From contig NC_134510.1 of NCBI RefSeq assembly GCF_027942865.1, positions 22,375,209-22,439,208 on the forward strand: a stretch of 64,000 nt of DNA, given 5' to 3'. Shown piece by piece: positions 23,180 to 38,433 of this stretch. The position numbers were made by a program, and so were the translations under genes. Each line of letters begins with the position of its first letter. Position 1 is the stretch's first letter. The notes under the pieces were generated by a model. It worked only from the letters and a program-made list of their open reading frames with translations, did not search any database and was not told the origin of the DNA. The DNA is from Odontesthes bonariensis (lineage: Eukaryota; Chordata; Actinopteri; Atheriniformes; Atherinopsidae).

Positions 23180-24124
23180 TCTGAGCTCCCAGATACACAG
23201 CTGAGCCCCAAACACCCGAGAGTTTCCACGCACTGGCTAAACTGCGCAAAATCAAATCAAAACAGAACACAACTCTTTGGCGGAATGTGATCTTTGATTC
23301 TTTTAATTGATACAAAGGACAGACATTAGGTTAAAAAAAAAAATCCTCAAAATTTGAGAACATCAAAGTTGATTTCAGGCAGTAGAAATATACTTTGACA
23401 AAATTCAAATGGATCCCTTAATAGTAACATTTCAAAGATGGTCATACAGTGGATGTATTTTTTTTTTCAGTTGTCTTGGAGACTGAGCTGTTGTGGTTTC
23501 ATCCACTGCACTTTTTTAGCCCTTCTCATTCCTGCTGGCCTTTTTCGTTAAGCTCAAAGTTCACTCTTGACCCTGGAGTGGTTTGACATAACAATCCCCG
23601 AGTTCACATAACAAGCTTTTTCCACAGTTTTAGCCACTTGAACAAGGCCTTCAAGTGGTGGAAAAGCCATCACAGGCAAGTCTTACAGGTGGAACAGATG
23701 CAAATAAAGACTGCTAATGGGCATGCACGCATGTCAAAACACTTATCCCCATTTTGACCTTTTAAACTCCTTATACCAACGTATGATACAATCAAAAACA
23801 AGCTTGCAAGTGCAACTCCAGTTGGGATTTTGTTTTCACATCTGTGCGCCATTTAATGATTCAGTATGGCATAAAATATAACCCAAATAGTTTTTATACA
23901 GCAGATTCTACACGTAAAACTTCTGCAATCAACAAATCTGCAACTTAGAGTGCTTCCTTCAACTATCATAAAAAAATAGCATTTACACTGGACGAAGTGA
24001 AAGCAACCATGTAATGAATGCACACTACAAAGCAAATAAAAAAAATGCTGATTATGGAAATTCACTTCAATATAAGAGCAGAGAGCAGTTTTCTGTCTGA
24101 ATCGTCGTCCGTCGATCTCACTAC
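23180..24124. other. spatc1 5' flank and grina 3' UTR
   Basis: No coding exon is seen. The right part, just below the grina stop at 24,125, should be grina 3' UTR. I could not place its poly-A signal with confidence. Confidence 0.4.
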
Positions 24125-27552
<3,428 letters not shown>

Positions 27553-28400
27553 CTCTGCCTTAGATCAGGAGGAGAGTCCGGCTAGAGTGTTGGATTACTG
27601 GAATTGCTCTGGGAATTAAAAAATTATAACGGACAAGTCATATGAAACGTTATCAGAGGAAAATAAATGGCACTACTTCATCGATGATGGTTGGCAGATG
27701 CTCAGAGAAAAGGCTAACGTCAACGAAACCACGTGACATCGGTGCCTTCCGGTAGATATCAAATAAGATAAGCGTAATAAAACAATATTCATAGGCTTTG
27801 CATATTTCGTCTAGACTTATAATACTAAAACTGCCGCCACTCTCAAAATTAAATGTGGATATAGACACCGCGTTTGCTAGCAAGGACAACCATTTCAATT
27901 TTCTCGTGTTTTACCGAGTCGCGAGGTACACGAAATTTAGGCCACAACGTTAACTTCCAGTCAAGAAACGAAACGACCTTCACATAGTCAATATTTCTTT
28001 AGCTATTCAAGTTAAAGTGGTGCATATTACATTTAACATCCTATATTGTAGCCACAGTGACAAGTTTCGTATTACTCGATTAGTCCATTTTCACACACAC
28101 AAAAAAAAAACAGTCTAGCTAGCCAACCGAAACATAGCACATTTCGGATAAATTGACTTTTTAAAAAAACATGTACACTCACCGCCGTAAAATTATAAAT
28201 CTAAACGTACTTTTGTTTAGATTATTTCTTGACCTCTTTCGAGGGTATTTTATGTTTTGAGGTACTCTGTCTCCAACGGATAAAACTACCCTCACTGTCC
28301 CCAAGGATGCGGAAGCTACCGCGTTCATGCAACATAAACTGGATGGGAGAAATAAAAATGAGACACACGACAGCAGCAGCTATGGCGTATTATTTTCTTT
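27553..28400 (-). other. grina: grina 5' UTR, first intron and promoter area
   Basis: Just upstream of the grina ATG is an acceptor (ACACTCTAG) opening the coding exon. A donor (GGCG before GTGAGT) at 28,183 ends a likely untranslated first exon, so the promoter lies near 28.2-28.4 kb. Confidence 0.5.
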
Positions 28401-28499
28401 GTACAGATCCGAATCATATGAATGAAGTTAGCCCGTTAGTTAAGGATACACTACATCAACAATTTAGCAATGCATTTGCGAAATTTAGGCGTAGTTACT

Positions 28500-29669
28500 C
28501 ATAACGACACGTTTTGCCAAAAAATGTTTTGACCAACATTAGACCACGTTTGACTAATTTTAAGACAGTAACACATTAAGTGGCAGTACATAAAGTATTA
28601 GTTTACTCTTTCAATCATTTTAAAAAAACTCAGTTTTTGCTTGAAGGTATTTTTACGTCTTGAATAAATTAAAAAGGCACGGTTACGATTAATTCTATGT
28701 TACTTGAACGTCTCACTCTGGGAGAATGTATGAACTGTAAACTTTCGTTTGTGTCCGCTCCGCCTCAAATGCGTCATTAGTGCTCCAAAAGTTGATGCTT
28801 GATGCAAAACACAAACCTCCAGTTGTTTTAGTGACAAAATGCTTGAGAAAGAAACATGACTGTCAGTCACCAGTAGGTGTCAGGGGGTTACAACTCGGAA
28901 AAACTGAGAGGGTAATTTAAGCGAGTCATTTATTTCTCCAAACTGTCCCAATCAGACTCATGACACTACAACAAAACAAAATTTTACAATTTAAAATTTT
29001 TTTCTGTTAAGAAAGCCTACATCCTTGCATTCACGTGGTTACCACTTTATCATCTACCTAAATATCATCGCACACCCGAGTCCCCACCCCACCAACCAGT
29101 TCAGTTATTTATTTATTTTGATAATGCATATTTCAACGTTTGTCTGGTAATAGAGGGAAACTAAATACAATTATTTGTATCAACCATCGGCCAAATTATT
29201 GGCCAGATATTACCCAGATATTTTACATTCATTGCATCCCGAGTGTTAATGTAATGTTGATGGTAGAATATCTTTGGAATAGAGATGCAGCTTACTCACA
29301 CATCTACCTAATTGAACGTGTGGAAGTTGGAAAGCATTGAAATGTCGACAGGAGTCCTGAGTGTAGACCAATTTGGAAAGTATTACATCATTAGTGACTC
29401 ATCTCCCAACCGGGTCCCACTTGGGTCTCTGCCTCTGCTTGAAACTTGCTCCAGAATTAGACCGCGTTTAATATTAGAAATAAAGTGGGTTATAAGTCTG
29501 AGATCATCACACGCTCGTAGAAGAGGTCACTAACAAGACACTAAAGTATATTTCCATCTGCTTCAGCTTTGTATTTATTTTTCCGACCATGACAGCGAGC
29601 ACAGAGAGTCTGAGAGCAGCAATGGCACAACAGACACCACAGACAAAAGTAGTTGAAGGTAGATTTCAG
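28500..29669. other. Intergenic region between grina and rbm24
   Basis: AT-rich sequence without recognisable exons. Both neighbours read leftward, so this is grina 5' flank and rbm24 downstream flank. Confidence 0.4.
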
Positions 29670-30901
29670 TTTATTTCCCAAATCACATTATTTTTTAATC
29701 ATGCATTACAAGGCAAAACAGATGATGCCCTTGCATAAGAAAACATTTTGATGTCAAAAGACACGAAATGTGAGAAATTTTAAAAGATAGCAGTTCCACA
29801 AAGCTGTGTCCATTATCAAACTGGTCAAGTATAAAAAGCGACATTTAAGTTACAAACCTTAGAGACAAAAATGTTAAAACTACAGAAAACAGGAAAAGCT
29901 TTGAGCTTCTTACTACCTTTTCCGCTCATTTGTTCTTTGTACAGACGGCAGCGCTTTGTTCATCCAAGTTTAAATAACCATCTTATGCCCTTCATCATGA
30001 GAAATGCAGCAGCACACGTGGACATGTTCTACAGCAGGCTTCATACTTACACATGGAAAAAAAAAAAATGGGTTTATTGCTGCAAGGCTCCAGAATAAAT
30101 ACATAAATAGCATAATTTAAAAGGCACACTATGAAACATTTTATCAAAATGAAAGATTCACATTCAGCAGTGTTTCTTCCCTTTTGCTCAGCTTCCTTGA
30201 GGTGTAATGCAAAGGGAAGAAAAGATGAGTGCTTTTACCAGCTTCAGCTGTCATATGTACCATCAAGACAATAAAGTTTAACGGGAACTAATTCAGTGTG
30301 TCTAATCTAAATCACTCCAAATGCTTATGTTTACGAAAAAAAAAGAAAGAACAAAAAAAAGACAACAGTCCTAACAAAATACTGACTTCCCTCTTTATGT
30401 ATGCATAGCTTCGCCGAGCAACATAATGGTCCAAAACGATCAAATACTAAAAAGTGAATGATGACGTAACCCACTGTTCTCATGAATATGCAAGTGTTTT
30501 TGTTGGTTTTCAAAGTGTAGTGGAAGAAACCTGATAAGACATGAAAGCACTTGGGATTTTCGGACTAATTCCACTGCACTGTACGTACAAAATTCAGCAA
30601 TGTTTTCACGAGGTCTAGTGAGTATATTTCAGATAACAGGAAATATTCTAATGCTGAATAAATATTAAATATTCATATAAACCCAATACTGATGTCAGTT
30701 GAATTAAATATACAGCAATTCCTCACCTGTCTCCATATTTATTTATTTATTTATCTTTTTTCCAGGCTCTTTGGTAGAAGGTCTGCTAAATTCTAACTTG
30801 GGAGTGACAACCTTTACAGTCTGCCCCTCTTAACTTCACCCTCTTCATTAGAGGAGGGGACCTCCCTTTTTTTATAGATTCAAAGTTAGTCTTTGTGGTT
30901 T
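29670..30901 (-). other. rbm24: rbm24 3' UTR (inferred)
   Basis: Directly after the rbm24 stop the minus strand is AT-rich and has candidate AATAAA signals at 30,073-30,078 and 29,670-29,675. A long 3' UTR is usual for RBM24. The true end cannot be chosen from sequence. Confidence 0.45.
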
Positions 30902-33900
30902 TTACTGCATGCGATCCGTCTGGAGCTGCTGGGGCTGGTACTGGCTGAAGGCTGCAGCGGCAGCAGCAGCCCCCGGGGTGGCAGCAGTGGCGAGTGGCTG
31001 TTGGACAGTGTATCCATACCCTGCTGTAGTCATGTAGCTTGTTGGTGCTGGCGAGGCCGCATATGGATACTGCTCATAAGCAGCGGCGGCGGCAGCTGCA
31101 GTGGCAGCAGCAGAGTACTGGGCATAAGCTGCTCCAGTATAGTCAAGGTATGGGGAAGTTGCAGCAGCAGCAGCAGCTGTTGCTGTAGCAGCAGAAGGTT
31201 GTACATGAGGGATCATCACACTGGGTTGGACAAAGGCTTGAGGATAGACATAGTGGGCCGGGATCCTGTGGGACAAAAAGACACGCGCGTTCAGAGCGGA
31301 GCTGCAGTCGGTCATCTGACCAATGCTGAAACTAAAACTCTGGAAAACTGAAAAGCAGGTGCCAAATATGTCAATCCAGTCTTCAGAGCACAGCAAATCC
31401 ATTCATTAACTGAAAACCCCTACCTAAAAGTGAACAATTAAAAAGCAGCAAAACCACAAAGGAACACAAGCGCAGCTTTTAATTAAAAAAAAAAAAGAAA
31501 AAGAAAAAAAAAAGCACCTGAATCTGAAACACAGTAAGGCATTAAAAGTTGACACAGCCAAACTCTGCACCACTGAAAACCACTGAAAACCATATTTGAC
31601 AAAATGCGAGCTTACCACAAAACACCACAACATATCAACACAAGAAGTGGACATTACTCTGGCCACATACTGCCACACCAACAGCACACATACAGACATG
31701 CCCACACATGTTAATAGGTCCCTGAACACAGAAAAGTAGGCTCTCTGTGTCCTAAATGAGCAGCCAAAAGGCTGTAAATTACAATGCTGTCAATGCAGCT
31801 TTTAAATGGAATTTCGTCTTATCAAGTGCAGTTGGGTAATGTTCTGCAAATGCCATGTTATGTTCGTTTTGTCAAAAACAAATACATTAACTTAACTATT
31901 ACAAAGTAGGAATTGTGTAAGAGTAGAAGAGTCCATTTGAAGAGCAATGAGAGCTACCCCGAAGCGTGTAAGTGGACAAATACAAACCTTTGTATCTGGG
32001 TAAACTTGTCCCCCACTTAAAACTTGTGTTGAAGTCACCCTCAGTAAATATACTGAGGAACAGGTGTGAAATATATCTGTCCACAGACAAGTGCCCCCCT
32101 CCCCCTGCTACAGACATACACCCCCCACACAAACATACACACGCCAACTTGATTGACAAGAGAGGCTGGAAGCATGCTATTTTTGCTCCCCTTGTCATCT
32201 CCAAAGGACAAGCTGATCTTCTCCTTCAGTAACACATGGCAGAGCGCTCTTCAAACTAGAGCGACGGCCTACGCCGCACTACTGTTTCAGTGACTTTGCT
32301 GAATATTTCATTAGGTGGCTGGAGGTGTCCCACCTGATTAAACAGCGGGACAGTGTCAACAAGAGCAAATGCTTTTGTACTGTACCTGCATAAGGAACGC
32401 GGTTTTAAACGGAACCAGGAAAGTTCCGTAAAGTTCGTAAAGTTATTTTGTAGCGACGCAGATTTCTTGTTTTTCTGATGCATTTAAATGCTAGAAAAGC
32501 ACATCTTTAACTGTGCCTTTTGAGAGAGAGAGAGAGGGGGGGGGGCATTTTGTCATCCTGCAAGTTGAGAGCTAAATAAAAGTGCTTTGTAAATCACCAG
32601 GACACATGGGTAATCCCCAGCACATAACCAAAAGCCTTCATGGGCGCATGGCTTGGCCCACCTGTTGTCCACAGCCAAGCGGCCCCGTCTGTGCCATACA
32701 TTATTAACAGCACTGCAGAGTGACTCCCATTTTCCATCCGAATTTGAGAGGCCGTGCAGATCACTGTAACCAACAGCTGCTGTCTAAGAGAGCTGCTAAG
32801 ATCTCTGTCTCCTACCTATAGTCCTGTGGCCTTTGGAGTTGTCCAGATCTTCAAAGTGACTTTTTAAATGTTTACTTCAAATCTAAATAATTCATCTACA
32901 CTAAAAAGCCATCTACAATCTGAAAATAGTTTGGCGCGGCTTTAATCAGGGGCCTTATCGTTTTCGGTTACCTTTTTGTGGACAAAGTTTACAGCGGGAC
33001 TCCAAACTATTTCCATGTGGTTTTCAAACGTATTCTGTGTTTATCGTTGATTTTTTTTTTTTGGAATGACAAACACATTTTTGAATGAAGCCGCTGGAGT
33101 GACAAGAAAACTTGCAGAGCATCAAATGAATGCCCAGTATCGCTTGCCTGCAGATGTAAGAATAGGTTAATAAGAAGAAGGAAAAGAAAAAAAAAACACA
33201 GCATCGTGGGTAAGGAAACAGAAAAAGAACTCCTGCATGCAAGCCAGAGTTTGTTTTGTTGCAGGGGATCGAAATTGAAATGTACTCTGTGAGTTATCAT
33301 CAGCTGCCCCTTTGACAACAAAACACTTCATGTTAAACAAGAAACCGTGAAAAAAAAGAAAAAAGAAACCACAGGCTAAAGCAAAAATCATTAAGAGGTA
33401 AAAGAGTCAACACTCCATTGCAGAGTTATAACTCCCTATCAATACTGAGAAAGTGTGCACAAAAAAAACCCTCCTGCACGCCCCCCCCCTCCCCCACTGC
33501 AAGTAGAAATAGGCACACAGTTAAGCTGAACACCACATCATACTGAAAACAAGGCACACACCAGTCTATGTACTATAGAAAACTGGGAAAAAAAACAACA
33601 AAAAAAACCAAAGACTTCCATGCATCTAGTCACCATTTCAGCTCGTTTGTGTATGTCAGAGTATACAGGTAACACTTTAGTGCTCTGCCCAATGCAGACT
33701 CAGCTATTCCTCAAATCATCATGTCCCCTCATCAGCTATTTTAACCGTTACCGACCCTGTCGGATCAGAAAGAGATAGACAGCGTGAAGTCAAGTCCTGT
33801 AGTGGCTTGGAACAAATGCGCACTTCCTTCACAGTCAACCCCCACGCAGAGGAAAACACATAAACACTCACATGTCCTCATTCAAGGTGAAAACAATTAA

Positions 33901-34955
33901 AACAGATTACAGGTGATCATAACAAACAACTGTTTTTTTTTTTTTTTTTTGTTTTGTTCTTTTCGCCATGTTTTACAGACAGATTTTGTTAAAGACGTTC
34001 GAGTTTTACCAGTTAAACATACCCATAAGGTCTTTGGATGAATGCCGGATGGATCTGAGGTACACCAAATGCAAATCCTGAAAATGGAGACAGACAGCTG
34101 TTAGACTTTTGTGTGAAAACCTTGAGGCTGCCCTACACGTATGTGTCAGCATTCATAGTCCAAATGTAAAGAGAGTTAGCTGCTTACTTTGGATTGCATC
34201 TCAACATACGTTTCTCTTCTGACAAAATTAAAAACTTCACTGACTTCATGCAACAGCATCAGTGGTTATCTAGGCTCGGACGCCGGGCTGCGATCCAGTT
34301 CCTCACCTGGCTGAATGACTCTGGGTTTGGCCCCCAGATAGGCCAGGTTCACATTGGCTTTCCTTCCATCTATTATGGGGTTGGGGTCCTTACAGGCTCG
34401 GTCAGCCGAGGCCCGGTCTGCCATGGTCACCTGAAGGCAACAGCACATTTCCCATTCACCTCATGTTGTTCACAGTCTCTTGCCACAGATTATATTCGGC
34501 CATGTGACATCAAAACCCGAGATGAGTCAGATCATCTTCAACTATGCTGAAATGCTTGGCCTTTCCTCACTGAATGATGACTGAGAACAAATATTGTTCC
34601 AGCAGTTTTAAAGCCTTCCCAGTGTTTTTTTCTGCCACAGCACTGAGCAAACAAACTGCCCATTTTTAACCTGATGTCAGAGCAGGAAACTGAAGCCCAG
34701 TTGCCAACCCTGTCCGACTGACCCAACTGCATGACTGTGCATGTGCGCTGTCAGTTTGAGCGAAATCAACACGTTGTTACTTACAAATCCATAACCTCTG
34801 GATTTCCCCGTCTGCCGATCAGTGATAACAACAGCCTCCTCGATGTCTCCAAACACTTCGAAGTACTTTCTGAGACTTGCGTCCGTGGTGTGGTACGGGA
34901 GGCCCCCCACAAAGATCTTGGTGAAGGTGGTGTCTTTCTGTGCCGAGTGCATCAT
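30902..34955 (-). CDS. rbm24: RNA-binding motif protein 24
   Basis: RBM24 is a single-RRM protein that controls splicing, stability and translation of muscle, heart and sensory-organ mRNAs. The four coding exons are 34785-34955, 34307-34430, 34023-34077 and 30902-31265, giving 237 aa (human about 236). The RRM spans roughly residues 12-89 with RNP2 (KIFVGGL) and RNP1 (KSRGYGFV). It is followed by [20 protein letters not shown] and [20 protein letters not shown]. The tail is rich in alanine and tyrosine, with two poly-Ala tracts and [10 protein letters not shown], and ends QLQTDRMQ. The protein opens with two Met codons; starting at the second would match the usual MH start of the family and lose one residue. 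In human, RBM24 and KIF13A are near each other at 6p22, as here. Which teleost copy (a or b) is open, with b favoured. Confidence 0.96.
31266..34022 (-). other. rbm24: Large last intron of rbm24
   Basis: A 2.76-kb intron between exons 3 and 4. It contains GA/G (32,521-32,546), C-rich (33,481-33,496) and poly-T (33,931-33,950) low-complexity tracts. No exon or mobile element is recognised. Confidence 0.6.
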
Positions 34956-36727
34956 TGGTGGAAGTGTGTTAAAGTGACTACGCGGGAGTTTTTCCGGTCA
35001 AGATAAAGTCAAAGAAGAGCGTTGAGTTGGCGGCGCGGACACACAGCCCCCCGGCAATGTGACTGACTTCTGTGGCTCTGAAGGAGAAAGAGGAGGAGGA
35101 GGACACCTGTTAGTTTGTTGTGAAGGTTCCCCAGTTGTCAGCGTGTGTGACACAGAAACTTAACTCCACCCAGATCCAGACCACCACAAAGTGCTCAGGC
35201 TGCCTACTGTCGCGCAGCTGCTAAAACAGTGGCAAGGACACACAATGGAGAGCAGGAGCACGGGCTCTTTGTCACTCCAACAAGTTTCACACCATTTTCT
35301 GATTTTTTTTTTTTTTTTTGCCCTCTTGCTGAGCTCTACATTTAGCTTCTGTGAATATATTTATCTTAACTCTCCTCACAAAAAGGGGAAACGGCTTTTC
35401 AAAGCATCCACCACAGACAAAATACTCCTATTTCAATGTTCATTTTTTGAAAGTATTAAGGTTAGTCTACTAAGTACCCTTCAATTGTTTGTCTGTAATT
35501 GTAGAATAATACTAGGGTTTGTAATGCCCATGGCATCAGTAATAGCTATAATAAAAGTCCTAGAATTATAGTTGTATCCTCTGTATGGCTTTTTATCCCT
35601 CTGAAAACTTTTAACCCATTCTATAAATGAAGCTTTAGATTTCATTGCTGACATACAGAATATGTAATTGTCTGTGTGTGATACAACATTTGACCTCACG
35701 GGTTCTTTTGACCTCAATAAGTTTACTTATCACGGACCTATCCAATGGGTCACGAGCCGCTAGTTTTGACCTATAAAAGAAAAAGACACCAAAAAAAAAG
35801 AAAGAAAAAGAAATAAGATGCAAAAATGCCATCAAATCATAACATGACTGTAGATTTAGAGGTATGAAGAGGTACCAGATGGTCCAAAAACAGATAACTA
35901 ATAATAACGAAGAGATTCAGAATAGCACATGACTCACATGAGTGGAAAGTCAATAAAGAATGGAATCTGTCACAAAGAAAATGACCAGGAAGAGTCATAC
36001 GACCATTACCAAGACATTAAAAACATGCAAAATAGACACAGAAATGACCACGGCTGCGTGATTTGAAGTTGTTTAATGTCCTCTTTTTTAAAATTTCTTT
36101 ATTCTGGTGTCATTGCTTAAAAGCCCAGTACCTGTAGAAAGGTTCGGTGGACTTGCATGTCTGGTCCCAGATGCCCGTCCACGGCCTGCCGGCATCATCT
36201 CTGGGAGCATCATGTTTACATGATTGTGTTCAGTATAATACATCTGCTAATGAGGGCAGACCGTTTTTCCCCCCTGCATAAGTTAAAGGCAAGGATCACT
36301 GCCAACATCATCTAAGAGTTATGAGTCACGTTCCTCTCTGATGGCAATCACGCTTCACGATGGCCGTTCTTGTAAAGCACCAACCATTACAATGTCATTT
36401 AAGATAGGATGTTTTTTTTTGTTTTTTTTCTGTCTAAATATACAATATAGCTGTTTACTGAGAATGCACACAGAAAGATCTGAGTAAAGACGCTGCAGAT
36501 TTCCCAACAGAGCATGGGGATATTCTGCTTCAGGAAACTACACCAGTCGGTGTAACGATTTCTTATAATGGATGTCAGATTTAAATCTTGGATAAACAGC
36601 ACTCCAACACATTACAAAAACTAACTCACACAAACCACTAATCTCAGCTGTTCTTCTCCTGCATTATAGTTACACATTTTGAAATAGCCTATGATGCAAT
36701 TTCCAAGTAAGGATAGCAAGATTGAAG
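34956..36727. other. rbm24 5' flank and intergenic region
   Basis: The first 150 bases upstream of the rbm24 ATG include a purine-rich GAGGAGGAGGA segment at about 35,088-35,102, probably 5' UTR. Beyond this I see no gene. Confidence 0.4.
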
Positions 36728-38433
36728 TTTATTTCAGAAGTTTTTTTTTGTTTGTTTATCATAGACATCATCCCCAAATCAGGAAATCATAAAAAAGAAA
36801 AAAAGCTATCTATGCTGCTTGTGCGTCTAAAATCTAACTTGGTAAACATTGCACCACACTGCTTAAGCATACAAAAAATACTCGCATGAAATCAACTTGA
36901 ATCACTCAAATAAAGAGTCAACACACACACACGATGATTGCAAATGTTCTATTCTAGAACATTTTGTACCACTTAAAACAGATACGTTATAAATACAATT
37001 CTGTACATTATAATAGCGTAAATACTATGTTCAAATACACACTTATTTACAACTCCTTATTAGGGAGAGCAGCTTTGTTCTCTTCTTTAAAGTAAGGTCT
37101 TGGGTCGTTTTCATGTACTTGAAATTACAGCTTCAATATTCAACCATTTCTATTTCAGCTCCACAGCTCACCACTTCCATAAAGATATAGTTCATAGGAC
37201 CACTCGTCTTCTCAGCTAATCTAACTATGCACCATTATCTGTAACTCGATACTGTCAGGCATTCATCCAATCCTCCATGTGAAAAAAATAATGCATAGAG
37301 TACCTTTTAACACGTTGTTTCACTTCAGTCAGTTTACACACAGAATGCAGATGGTCAATCAGTTAAAAAGGCATTCAATTAATCAGTCAGCAAGGCAGGA
37401 TGGCATTCTGAATACCGATGGAGTGGACACGATGATACACACACAGATTTCAGGTCCATACAGATCAGCTCATCTTTTTTTTAATAACTCGGTGAAGTTG
37501 CCATTGAGTAGTCTGGGGTTTATGTGCCTCTCTTTAATCGAGCAGGGCAGTAAGGCATCAATGTATCCAAGCCTCTCACAAAGCCTAGTGGCTTGGTTTC
37601 AGGCGGATCCCAACGACGGCACACATTTCTTCATTTACAAATGTTTTATCGGACCAATATAGAAGATGGTTGGTGAACTCTCCAAGAACCCTTTCCAGTG
37701 CAAGCTTTCAAACAGCATCAGTCCGATGCTGGATAGGGATAATTTCCTCCACAGTGTTACAGTACGTCAACAGGATAATTTCTAACTGCTAACCCTGAAA
37801 GCAGCTTTCAGGTTTTGCAGACTTGTCCTACGTTCAGGGTATGTGGCATTACTCTTCGAGATATGGCAGTAAGCTTTACTTGGACACATCTATTTATAGC
37901 GAATACCTCCATATATGCAACATTAGGAAAATAGCATATTACTCATAACAGCAGATATGGAACCGTAGTTCTTTGGTTAGCCCTGACATATCAGATTGAT
38001 GTAAATATCAATGTTTTTAACAGTAGTACATTCTTAATCTTCATATCCCAGAACAATCCATTATGAGCCTCAGAGAAGGGGCTGCATTGTCATACAAAAA
38101 TATTATATATACTGTTCTGAACCAATGTAAGAAAAAGTATGTGGGTAGTCTTCCATTCCCTGTTAAAAGTTAAGTCCTCTATAAAAATATGACCGTATAG
38201 AAAACTCAGATATGTGCATAGTGAGGATTTTTTTTCTTTTTTTTCTTTCAGTGAACGGTAACTAAAAAATACCTTCATTAAATGCACAGGTAATATATGC
38301 TGAAGCAAAGCATCCACACAGGAGGAATGCATGAGCTCAGAGACTTGAGTGGTCATAGGTCGGCCTCAAGGTCAGACACAGCAACACTCTTGGGTCCCAG
38401 TTAATCGGTAGAAAATCGGTCCTTCTTTGGGTC
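36728..38433 (-). other. kif13a: kif13a 3' UTR (inferred)
   Basis: No other coding frame lies in the 1.7 kb after the kif13a stop. An AATAAA (minus strand) at 36,728-36,733 could be the distal poly-A signal. Shorter forms are possible. Confidence 0.4.

Noticed and set aside
28229-28504. 91-codon plus-strand frame next to the grina 5' end
   Set aside because: It overlaps the likely grina first exon and promoter area, has no homology, and its composition looks random.
36126-36210. Stop-free minus-strand stretch (APRDDAGRPWTGIWDQTCKS...) ending at a TACAG/GTACTG donor-like site
   Set aside because: There is no acceptor at its upstream edge and no family match. It may be a conserved non-coding element or chance.
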